Below are positions 15,806-21,594 of a stretch of 21,594 nucleotides of DNA, piece after piece. Positions within the stretch are counted from its first letter, which is position 1. Every line of letters starts with the position of its first letter. A program made the translations under genes and the position numbers. Source of the stretch: an uncultured Flavobacteriaceae bacterium (GTDB taxonomy: Bacteria; Bacteroidota; Bacteroidia; Flavobacteriales; Flavobacteriaceae). The DNA is taken from contig CAMZMA010000129.1 of NCBI GenBank assembly GCA_947311815.1, positions 1 to 21,594 on the forward strand, written 5' to 3'. The notes beneath the pieces are model-generated. The model saw only the letters and a program-made list of their open reading frames with translations, was not told the DNA's origin and ran no database searches.

Positions 15806-15871
15806 AAAATCAGAAAAAAGCCGTATTATTGTAAAACAGAAAATTACAAAAAAAATTAAAACTTAGAAATT

Positions 15872-16465
15872 ATGAAAAAATGGTTAGTACCCGTAATAGT
15901 AATCGCAGTAATTGCTTATTTAATATACAGTTGGGCGGTAGGATTTAACAATACTGCGGTAGAATATCAAGAAAATGCAAAAACAACATGGTCTAATGTA
16001 GAGAGTTCGTACCAACGTAGAAACGATTTAATTGGTAACTTGGTAAAAACCGTAAAAGGAGCTGCAGATTTTGAAAAAGGAACCTTAGTTGATGTGATAA
16101 AAGCAAGAGCAGCAGCTACAAAAACAACCATAAATGCAGGCGATTTAACTCCCGAAAAAATGGCAGCTTTTCAAAAAGCACAAAGCGGATTAACAGGTGC
16201 GTTAAGTAAATTAATGGTAGTGGTAGAGCGTTACCCTGAGTTAAAAGCTAATCAAAACTTTTTAGAATTACAAAGCCAGTTAGAAGGAACAGAAAACAGA
16301 ATTAACGTAGCAAGAGATCGCTTTAACGAAGGTGTAAATATTTATAACAAACACATTAGAAAGTTCCCTGGTTCTTTGTTGGCAGGTGTTTTTAATTTCG
16401 ATAAAATGACACGTTACAAAGCAGATGCAGGCTCAGAAAAAGCACCAGATGTTAATTTTGATTAA
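15872..16465 (+). CDS. lemA: LemA family protein
   Basis: Membrane-anchored protein of 197 residues. One N-terminal helix (about 4-22, WLVPVIVIAVIAYLIYSW) is followed by an all-helical LemA domain with the family's conserved opening SYQRRNDLIGNLVKTVKG and the block RYPELKANQNFLELQSQLEGTENRI. The C terminus ends in KAPDVNFD, with the usual N-F-D-type tail. The biochemical role is unsettled; the family is repeatedly found with TPM-domain proteins, as here, where two follow. The start ATG is preceded by a 66-bp gap without a clear promoter, although GTATTATTG is near the -7 consensus. Confidence 0.95.
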   Translation: MKKWLVPVIVIAVIAYLIYSWAVGFNNTAVEYQENAKTTWSNVESSYQRRNDLIGNLVKTVKGAADFEKGTLVDVIKARAAATKTTINAGDLTPEKMAAFQKAQSGLTGALSKLMVVVERYPELKANQNFLELQSQLEGTENRINVARDRFNEGVNIYNKHIRKFPGSLLAGVFNFDKMTRYKADAGSEKAPDVNFD

Positions 16466-16476
16466 TAGCAACATAC

Positions 16477-16914
16477 ATGTCTGAAGTAGAAGATTTTCTT
16501 ACCACGCAAGAAGAACAAGAAATTGTTGCCGCTATTAGAGAAGCAGAAAAAAATACTTCTGGCGAAATACGTGTGCACATTGAGTCTTCTTCAAAGAAAA
16601 ACCATTATGACCGAGCGTTAGAAGTGTTTTATCAACTTAAAATGTTTAACACCAAAGAGCGAAATGCAGTGTTGCTGTATGTGGCTGTTCACGATCAAAA
16701 ATTTGTTATTTATGGCGATAAAGGTATCGATGCCGTTGTGCCAGATAATTTTTGGGACACCACAAAAAACAGCATTCAAAAACATTTTAAAAACGGTAAT
16801 TTTAAACAAGGTATAGTTGATGGCGTGTTAAAAGCAGGTATCGAATTACAAGCACATTTTCCTTGGCAAACCGATGATGAGGATGAATTGTCTAATGAAA
16901 TTTCTAGAGGATGA
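16477..16914 (+). CDS. soluble TPM-domain protein
   Basis: A 145-residue protein made almost entirely of a TPM domain, with no signal peptide or membrane helix, hence cytoplasmic or membrane-peripheral. Conserved blocks are LTTQEEQEIVAAIREAEKNTSGEIRVH near the N terminus, RNAVLLYVAVHDQKFVIYGDKGID in the centre and FKQGIVDGVLKAGIELQAHFP near the C terminus. TPM domains occur in the plant photosystem-II repair protein TLP18.3 and in bacterial LemA neighbours, but the bacterial function is not defined. It starts 11 nt after lemA and is almost certainly in the same operon. It is the shorter of two TPM genes in this cluster. Confidence 0.9.
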   Translation: MSEVEDFLTTQEEQEIVAAIREAEKNTSGEIRVHIESSSKKNHYDRALEVFYQLKMFNTKERNAVLLYVAVHDQKFVIYGDKGIDAVVPDNFWDTTKNSIQKHFKNGNFKQGIVDGVLKAGIELQAHFPWQTDDEDELSNEISRG

Positions 16915-16922
16915 TGGAGTTT

Positions 16923-16985
16923 TTAGTTGTCAGTACTCAGTTCTCAGTTCTCAGTACTTAGTTCTCAGTTGTCAGTTCTCAGTTA
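16923..16985. repeat. 7-bp minisatellite, nine units (consensus TCAGTTC)
   Basis: Nine head-to-tail heptamers read TTAGTTG, TCAGTAC, TCAGTTC, TCAGTTC, TCAGTAC, TTAGTTC, TCAGTTG, TCAGTTC and TCAGTTA. Unit variants differ mostly at positions 2, 6 and 7, and a decayed unit (GCGGTTA) may follow. The array begins 8 nt after the TPM stop and ends 25 nt before the next gene. Heptamer arrays of this kind are a known intergenic class in some bacteria, such as the short tandemly repeated sequences of cyanobacteria. The function here is unknown. Confidence 0.9.
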
Positions 16986-17010
16986 GCGGTTATTAATTAA
17001 AAAACAATAA

Positions 17011-17259
17011 ATGAAAATAAATACGAAACATATAATCCTTTTCTTAGGATTGGTAATTTTTGCTTCTTTAGATGTTTATTGTCAGGAAGTAACAAGAAAA
17101 ACAGTTATTAGAAACGGAATTACTTTAGGAAGTGTTTTGGCTGTTGTTTTGTCTTGGGAAAGAAATAAATCTGTTTTATTAGCCTTTATTCACGGTATTT
17201 TTAGCTTTTTGTATGTAATATATTTTGTGATGACTAGAAAACCAGAAGAACGTAAATAG
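17011..17259 (+). CDS. small membrane protein of unknown function (82 aa)
   Basis: Not recognised. The N terminus (MKINTKHIILFLGLVIFASLDVYCQ) looks like a signal peptide or first helix; the Cys just before Gln is not in a convincing lipobox. Residues about 35-48 (GITLGSVLAVVLSW) and 55-73 (VLLAFIHGIFSFLYVIYFVM) form further hydrophobic segments, separated by the charged ERNKS, and the C terminus is basic (TRKPEERK). It therefore probably spans the membrane two or three times. It sits between two TPM genes that I expect to be adjacent in related genomes, right after the heptamer array, so it may be a later arrival. It starts with ATG, and the next gene begins 14 nt after its stop. Confidence 0.7.
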   Translation: MKINTKHIILFLGLVIFASLDVYCQEVTRKTVIRNGITLGSVLAVVLSWERNKSVLLAFIHGIFSFLYVIYFVMTRKPEERK

Positions 17260-17273
17260 CTTAAAGAAAAAAC

Positions 17274-18074
17274 GTGAAATTTAAACCATATTATTTATTT
17301 TTAATCACTTTTATGTTGATGCAATCTGTGGTTGCGCAATATAAAATTCCTGATAAACCCAAGTTTCAAACGAGTGTATATGATTATGTTGGTTTGCTTT
17401 CTGGCGGAGAAAAAATAGCCTTAGAAAACAAACTTGTAAAATATTCTGATTCTACTTCTACACAAATTGTGGTGGTAGTAATTCCATCAACAGAAGGAGA
17501 ACAAATTGCGTATTTAGCGGCAAATTGGGGAGAAAAATGGGGAATTGGGCAAGCAAAAGAAGACAATGGTATTTTAATGCTGTTGGCAAAAAATGATAAA
17601 AAAATCACCATTTCTACAGGAAAAGGAGTAGAGCATTTATTAACCGATTTTACCTCTCGCCAAATTATTGAAAATGATATTGTTCCGCAATTTAGACGAG
17701 GTCGTTTTTATGGCGGACTCGATAAAGGTGCAGAAGCTATTTTTAAGGTGATGAATGGCGAGTACAAAGGAACTCGTAAAAAAAGCACTCAATTTGATCC
17801 AGGTTTTATCATCTTTTTTATTATTATCATTTTTTTTATTAGCTTTATTTTTAATAGAGGGAATAAAAACAATCGAGGAGGCGGAAGACGTTACAGAAGA
17901 AAAACGCTTGCTGGCGATATTTTTGAAACCATTATTTTAAGTAACTCAGGCAGAGGAGGCTTTGGTGGTGGCGGTTTTGGGGGTTCTTCTGGAGGTGGTT
18001 TTAGCAGCGGAGGCTTCGGAGGTGGTTTTGGTGGCGGAAGTTTTGGTGGCGGTGGCGCTACTGGAGGTTGGTAA
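17274..18074 (+). CDS. secreted TPM-domain protein with glycine-rich tail (YgcG-like)
   Basis: Exported, membrane-anchored protein of 266 residues. Residues 1-22 are a signal peptide ending in VVAQ. The TPM domain covers about 36-165 (YDYVGLLSGGEK, then AANWGEKWGIGQAKEDNGILMLLA and STGKGVEHLLTD). One membrane helix follows at 177-194. After a basic stretch (GGGRRYRRKT), the C terminus (227-266) is a Gly/Phe/Ser repeat ending in GGGGATGGW, the usual tail of YgcG-type proteins. The start is GTG, supported because it supplies the Lys residues of the signal peptide; the first ATG would cut that off. It partners with lemA and the soluble TPM gene upstream. The minus-strand HU/SPOR gene ends 22 bp away, in convergent orientation. 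Confidence 0.92.
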   Translation: MKFKPYYLFLITFMLMQSVVAQYKIPDKPKFQTSVYDYVGLLSGGEKIALENKLVKYSDSTSTQIVVVVIPSTEGEQIAYLAANWGEKWGIGQAKEDNGILMLLAKNDKKITISTGKGVEHLLTDFTSRQIIENDIVPQFRRGRFYGGLDKGAEAIFKVMNGEYKGTRKKSTQFDPGFIIFFIIIIFFISFIFNRGNKNNRGGGRRYRRKTLAGDIFETIILSNSGRGGFGGGGFGGSSGGGFSSGGFGGGFGGGSFGGGGATGGW

Positions 18075-18096
18075 AGTTTTGCTTCTTTTTTCTTTT

Positions 18097-19005
18097 TTAC
18101 TTTATCACAAACAACCACGCTTCTTTAGTAACGGTTCTCTTAATTTTTCTAAGAGAGGCAAGTGCTTCTAACCTATCATCAGAGCTATTTAAGGCAACTT
18201 GAGTTAAGCCCCATTTATTTTTACCTAAAATTCGAGCATCAAAACCTTTTTGTTTTAGTTGTGCTACTTTTTTGGCAGCATTTTCTTTAAACTGAAAAGC
18301 ACCTGCAATAATATGGTATTTTTTAGGTGTAGCTTTTTCTACGTTTAAGCGAATGGTTGGCAACGGATTGCTAATAACAAAGGTAGCCGATTGTATTTTT
18401 TTCTCTAAAACTTGCTGTTGTTTGGCAATCAATTCTTGTTGTTTTTTTTGCTGTACTCCATTCCAACCCATAAAACCTAAGGTTAGTAAAATAGCAGCAG
18501 TTGCGGCGTATTTTATAAATAGCGGAATTACTTTTTTATCTTCTTTTTCTGCAACCAATAAAGGTGTTACTTGTTGTTTGTAAGCAATACGTTTTATAGC
18601 ATCAGCATGGTAAGAAGCTAAACCGAAAGCATCGGTTAAATAATTAACAGAAGTTGTAGGTTCAAAAACAAGTTGTTTTTCTTTGTTGTATGATAAAGTT
18701 CCTATACCAGCAATTTCAAAAGTATTAAAAGTAATTTTGTTTTGCCAATTAGCAACAGCTGTAGCAATTTTTTGGGTAGCTTGTTCAAAAGAAATATTTT
18801 CTGATGAAGCAATATAGTTTGCCAACAAACCATCATTATGTGTTAAGTGCGAATTAAACGAAATTTGTTTGGTTGGCGGATAAAAAGTATGTGTAAAGTT
18901 ATTCACCTTTGCGCCAATTTGGTTGGTAATAAATCCGCCAAAATTAGGCACAATTACACAATCATATCGGTATAATAAATCGCTAATATAGTTCGCTACT
19001 GTCAT
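18097..19005 (-). CDS. HU-like (CCDC81-type) plus SPOR-domain membrane protein
   Basis: A 302-residue protein with three parts. Residues about 1-130 resemble the two HU-like CCDC81-type bacterial domains typical of Bacteroidota (ANYISDLLYRYDCVIVPNFG, then AGIGTLSY and a conserved YLTDAFGL region). A single membrane helix lies at about 163-180 (IKYAATAAILLTLGFMGW), with a short coiled coil (183-205). A SPOR domain at 228-302 (KKYHIIAGAFQFKENAAKK, IKRTVTKEAWLFVIK) should bind denuded peptidoglycan. The N-terminal HU-like part would thus face the cytoplasm and the SPOR part the periplasm, a possible link between nucleoid or cytoplasm and division-site cell wall. It is divergent from dprA across 94 bp. 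Confidence 0.88.
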   Translation of the reverse strand: MTVANYISDLLYRYDCVIVPNFGGFITNQIGAKVNNFTHTFYPPTKQISFNSHLTHNDGLLANYIASSENISFEQATQKIATAVANWQNKITFNTFEIAGIGTLSYNKEKQLVFEPTTSVNYLTDAFGLASYHADAIKRIAYKQQVTPLLVAEKEDKKVIPLFIKYAATAAILLTLGFMGWNGVQQKKQQELIAKQQQVLEKKIQSATFVISNPLPTIRLNVEKATPKKYHIIAGAFQFKENAAKKVAQLKQKGFDARILGKNKWGLTQVALNSSDDRLEALASLRKIKRTVTKEAWLFVIK

Positions 19006-19010
19006 AGTAA

Positions 19011-19018
19011 CAAAGATA
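19011..19018 (-). promoter_or_regulatory. candidate -7 element for the HU/SPOR gene (possibly leaderless)
   Basis: TATCTTTG on the minus strand fully matches TAnnTTTG and ends only 5 nt before the ATG at 19005. Transcription from it would start at or next to the start codon. No TTG at the normal -33 spacing was found. Confidence 0.4.
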
Positions 19019-19099
19019 GAAAAATTCCTTTTTAAAGAACCTATGTGATCAAATAATTATTAACAATTTTTTGTATATTGATACTCAATTTATTGCCTA

Positions 19100-20203
19100 A
19101 TGAAAGACGAAAAATTATTAGCGATTTTACAATTGCAAAAAGCCACTGGAGTAGGAGATATCTTAGCAAAAAGATTGATTGCCGCAGTTGGCGATGTGCA
19201 ACAAATATTTAAAGAAAAAAAAGCGTCACTTCAAAAAATAAACGGAATAGGAAGTCACGTGTTAAAACATTTGTTTGATAAAAAGTTGCAGCTTGCTGCC
19301 GAAAAAGAAATCGCTTACATCAAAAAAAACAATGTAAAATGCACTTATTTTTTAGAGGATGCGTATCCGCAGAATTTAATTCATTGTATTGATGGGCCTA
19401 TTTTATTGTTTCAAGACGGAAATATAGACATGTCTAATCAACGAATCATATCTATTGTAGGGACACGAAATATGACAAGTTATGGGCGTGATTTTTGCAA
19501 TCAATTTATAGAAGAAATAGCTCAGTACAATCCAATTATTGTAAGTGGTTTTGCCTACGGAGTAGATATTTGCGCACACAAAGTAGCGGTTAAAAACAAC
19601 TTGCAAACTATTGCGGTGTTGGCTCATGGTTTTGATCAGATTTATCCGAAAATTCATAAAAAATATATCCATCAAGTAAATGAAAATGGAGGTTTTTTTA
19701 CTGAATTTTGGCACGATGAAAATCCGTTAAGAGAAAATTTTTTAAAACGAAACAGAATTGTTGCAGGCATTTCTAAAGCAACTATTATTATAGAATCGGC
19801 ACAAAAAGGAGGCTCGTTAGTTACATCAGATATTGCAAATTCTTACAATAGAGATGTGTTTTCATTACCTGGAAGAATCACCGATTTGTATAGCAAAGGA
19901 TGTAATAATCTTATCAAAAATAATCAAGCACATTTGCTAACTGCAGCCAAAGATGTTGCTCAAATGTTAAATTGGGATATTGAGCCAACATCCAAAGAAC
20001 CAGTACAACAAACATTATTTGTCAATTTAACCAAAGATGAGCAAAAAATTCACGATTATTTGTATCAAAAAGGAAAACAAGTTTTAGATGTAATTGCTTT
20101 AGATTGTGCTATTCCTACCTATACATTAGCACCGTTATTGTTACAAATGGAGTTAAAAGGCGTGATAAAACCATTACCAGGAAAATTATTTGAAGTAAAA
20201 TAA
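19100..20203 (+). CDS. dprA: DNA-processing protein DprA
   Basis: Single-stranded-DNA-binding protein that loads RecA during natural transformation; it is also widespread in bacteria not known to be competent. The 367 residues show a helix-hairpin-helix region (GVGDILAKRL, NGIGSHVLK), then the Rossmann-like DprA domain. That domain has VGTR (120-123), SGFAYGVD (149-156), AHGFDQIYPKIH, FLKRNRIVAG (215-223), GGSLVTSD (237-244) and LPGR (256-259). A C-terminal winged-helix domain (about 305-367) is complete. The family motif SGlArGID reads SGFAYGVD here, a mild variant. It is divergent from the HU/SPOR gene. Confidence 0.97.
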   Translation: MKDEKLLAILQLQKATGVGDILAKRLIAAVGDVQQIFKEKKASLQKINGIGSHVLKHLFDKKLQLAAEKEIAYIKKNNVKCTYFLEDAYPQNLIHCIDGPILLFQDGNIDMSNQRIISIVGTRNMTSYGRDFCNQFIEEIAQYNPIIVSGFAYGVDICAHKVAVKNNLQTIAVLAHGFDQIYPKIHKKYIHQVNENGGFFTEFWHDENPLRENFLKRNRIVAGISKATIIIESAQKGGSLVTSDIANSYNRDVFSLPGRITDLYSKGCNNLIKNNQAHLLTAAKDVAQMLNWDIEPTSKEPVQQTLFVNLTKDEQKIHDYLYQKGKQVLDVIALDCAIPTYTLAPLLLQMELKGVIKPLPGKLFEVK

Positions 20204-20224
20204 CAAAGAAATTAGGTTTATCCT

Positions 20225-20232
20225 TATTTTTG
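20225..20232 (+). promoter_or_regulatory. candidate -7 element for the 352-residue gene
   Basis: TATTTTTG matches TAnnTTTG and lies 19 nt before the ATG at 20252. No TTG at -33 spacing was found, so this is a candidate only. Confidence 0.4.
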
Positions 20233-20251
20233 ATGAAATAAAACGCCCACA

Positions 20252-21310
20252 ATGTCATCTGAAGAAAAATTAATGTCGCAAAAAAAACCTGCGTTCCCTG
20301 TAACCGATAAATTAAACGATTATTTGGTAGAACATAGCCGAAACATAAAAATTCCTATTTTTTATGAAGATTTATTGCGTTTTCAAGGCTCGATTGTGGT
20401 GTATGATAAAAATGACGAAGACACACTTTGGGTGCGCACGTATTACTCAGAATATGACAGAGAAGAAATAGATTTATCTCTTAAAAAAGTATATACAATT
20501 TTGCATTCTAACGGAAATGAAGACACCATAAAATACCTAAATATTGATGCGATTGATTACTGTACTTTTGGTAATTCAAAACCTTTTCGAGTAAAAGTAC
20601 GTAATATTTTAAACGATAATTACATCTATTTTTACGTTAAAAAAACCGATGCTTCTCGTATTTATGGTTTAGAGTTAGAGCATATTTTATCGCCAGATAA
20701 TTTAAACTTTTTAGTTTATAAAGATACTTTAATAGAAGAGCATATTGCAGGAATACCAGGCGATGTTTTTATTGATGAAATGCTGCCCACTTGTACCGAT
20801 GCTGAAAAAGCACAAATTGCCAAAGAATTTGTAAAGTTTAATGAACGTTGTATGATTCGGTTATTGGGAGATATGCGATCGTACAATTATGTAATTGTAC
20901 CTGTGCATGATTTTGATCATGTGGTGTATAAAATACGTCCGATAGATTTTGATCAACAATGTTTTGAAGGGAAATTTAAGGTGTATTATCCGCAGTTTTT
21001 TAAAGAAAATTTTAAAATGGTTGATATGGTAAGTCATAAATTACAAGAAAGTTCTATTAAGCAATATAAATTAGAAGAGCGCTCTATTGTTGCCAAAAGA
21101 ATGTTGAGTTCTGAAGACAGAATTAATGATTTAATTGCTTGTATGATTGATGATCATATTTCTACCTCAAAAAATATTGCTCAACTAAAACAAGAAATTT
21201 TTAATTTTACGCATGATGTTGAGTTTAAGAGATGCACCAATATGGGCGAAATTTTACATACTGCTTTAGGGTTTGTAAAACAAAATTATGAAGACGTGAC
21301 TACTAAATAA
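20252..21310 (+). CDS. conserved-looking protein of unknown function, kinase-like signature
   Basis: I do not recognise a named family. The 352-residue protein is soluble, without signal peptide or membrane helix. Three blocks resemble protein-kinase-like folds. IYFYVKKTDASRIYGLELEHIL (126-147; K130/K131 then E141) would correspond to the ATP-binding Lys and helix-C Glu. GDMRSYNYVIV (206-216) has D207 and N212 spaced like the catalytic D-x4-N. IRPIDFDQQ (228-236) has D232 at the DFG-like position, and EEHIAGIPGD (162-171) could be the hinge. There is no histidine before the catalytic Asp. The residue spacing is the only evidence, so kinase activity is an inference. It follows dprA by 48 bp and has its own -7-like element. 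Confidence 0.8.
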   Translation: MSSEEKLMSQKKPAFPVTDKLNDYLVEHSRNIKIPIFYEDLLRFQGSIVVYDKNDEDTLWVRTYYSEYDREEIDLSLKKVYTILHSNGNEDTIKYLNIDAIDYCTFGNSKPFRVKVRNILNDNYIYFYVKKTDASRIYGLELEHILSPDNLNFLVYKDTLIEEHIAGIPGDVFIDEMLPTCTDAEKAQIAKEFVKFNERCMIRLLGDMRSYNYVIVPVHDFDHVVYKIRPIDFDQQCFEGKFKVYYPQFFKENFKMVDMVSHKLQESSIKQYKLEERSIVAKRMLSSEDRINDLIACMIDDHISTSKNIAQLKQEIFNFTHDVEFKRCTNMGEILHTALGFVKQNYEDVTTK

Positions 21311-21320
21311 ACTTCATTTT

Positions 21321-21336
21321 TATGATAAATATCATA
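21321..21336. promoter_or_regulatory. palindrome resembling an FNR/CRP-family operator
   Basis: TATGATA (21321-21327) and TATCATA (21330-21336) are perfect inverted repeats around AA. The inner sequence TGAT-N4-ATCA is the core of the FNR box (TTGAT-N4-ATCAA). Its centre lies about 33 nt upstream of the centre of the TAATTTTG element at 21358-21365. That puts it near -41 from the expected start site, the usual place for a CRP/FNR-type activator. Confidence 0.55.
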
Positions 21337-21357
21337 AAAACAATATCAAATAAAAAG

Positions 21358-21365
21358 TAATTTTG
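21358..21365 (+). promoter_or_regulatory. -7 promoter element of the small Cys-protein gene
   Basis: TAATTTTG matches TAnnTTTG and lies 25 nt before the GTG at 21391. There is no TTG at -33; the palindrome at 21321-21336 occupies the upstream region instead, which fits an activator-dependent promoter. Confidence 0.5.
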
Positions 21366-21390
21366 TCTTTAAATTTATTTAAAGGCACGA

Positions 21391-21594
21391 GTGAAAAACA
21401 TAGTATTTGCATATTCTTTTATTCTACTTTATGCCGTTTCAATTTTGAAACCGTTGTATCCTTTTGTAGATTATATTATAAATTACGATTATATTTCTAA
21501 AGTACTGTGTATAAACAAAGACAAACCTGAACTAAAATGTAACGGAAAATGTCATTTGAAAAAGGAATTAAAATCGGCAGAAAAAGAGCAGGAA
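21391..21594 (+). CDS. small Cys-motif membrane protein, 3' end cut by the window
   Basis: Partial frame of 68 codons from a GTG start to the window edge. Residues 2-19 form a hydrophobic segment (KNIVFAYSFILLYAVSIL), either a signal anchor or a membrane helix. They are followed by YPFVDYIINYDYI and a conserved-looking cysteine block: LCINKDKPELKCNGKCHLKKEL, with C40, C50, C54 and H55. CNGKCH has the C-x3-C-H spacing of a metal- or haem-ligand-like site, though it is not CXXCH. I recall short proteins with this block in other Bacteroidota but not their function. The FNR-like palindrome upstream hints at oxygen- or metal-linked expression. The alternative start is internal and would remove the membrane segment. 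Confidence 0.65.
   Translation, partial: MKNIVFAYSFILLYAVSILKPLYPFVDYIINYDYISKVLCINKDKPELKCNGKCHLKKELKSAEKEQE

Noticed and set aside
17891..18118. Proline-rich minus-strand frame opposite the glycine tail of the secreted TPM protein
   Set aside because: The proline runs are simply the complement of GGN glycine codons. It also runs into the end of the HU/SPOR gene.
1..21594. tRNA, rRNA, CRISPR array, prophage or insertion sequence
   Set aside because: I found no cloverleaf, rRNA block, regularly spaced repeat array, integrase or transposase on either strand.

Overview
The window looks like chromosome of a low-GC marine-type member of Flavobacteriaceae (Bacteroidota). The grounds are the strongly AT-rich sequence, the absence of Shine-Dalgarno-like spacers, several matches to the Bacteroidota -7 promoter element TAnnTTTG, and family content typical of the group: a GSCFA protein, an HU-like/SPOR protein, a LemA plus TPM cluster, and an M23 peptidase next to a MerR regulator. 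I cannot assign a genus from the sequence alone.

Layout. Positions 66-2018 (minus) encode a DsbD-type thiol:disulfide interchange protein. Positions 2247-8348 (minus) form a housekeeping run: alaS, a GSCFA-domain protein, a 78-residue unknown, an alpha/beta hydrolase and tilS. The last four are tightly packed, and a long perfect hairpin separates alaS from the rest. Divergent from alaS, positions 8498-13634 (plus) hold an M23 peptidase, a MerR-type regulator, a long acyl-CoA dehydrogenase, an SDR reductase and an ACAD10/11-type acyl-CoA dehydrogenase, all with very short gaps. After a 359-bp non-coding gap rich in small repeats come an aminoglycoside-phosphotransferase-family kinase and a second SDR. 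Positions 15872-18074 hold lemA, a soluble TPM protein, a small membrane protein and a secreted TPM protein with a glycine-rich tail. An HU-like/SPOR protein (minus) faces divergent dprA, followed by an unrecognised 352-residue protein with protein-kinase-like signature residues. The 3' end of the window has the start of a small Cys-rich membrane protein behind an FNR/CRP-like palindrome.

The most interesting system is the five-gene block at 9811-15805. A stand-alone APH-type kinase, an ACAD10/11-type dehydrogenase with Asp at the usual catalytic Glu position, and SDR reductases are the same set of parts as the Pseudomonas putida levulinate genes lvaA/lvaC/lvaD. The first two also match the two halves of animal ACAD10/11. 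That points to breakdown of 4-hydroxyacyl-CoA (or 4-oxoacyl-CoA) through a phosphorylated intermediate, feeding beta-oxidation. The block sits between merR and lemA, which I recall as close neighbours in many flavobacteria, so it may be an insertion into a conserved neighbourhood.

The second item of note is a 23-nt palindromic repeat that occurs twice, in opposite orientation, inside the tilS coding sequence and is translated in frame. A degenerate third copy lies in the 13635-13993 gap. It looks like a REP-type element domesticated as coding sequence. Other structure includes a 7-bp minisatellite (9 units) at 16923-16985, a three-unit 7-bp repeat at 13946-13966 and a 22-bp perfect inverted repeat at 5660-5722.
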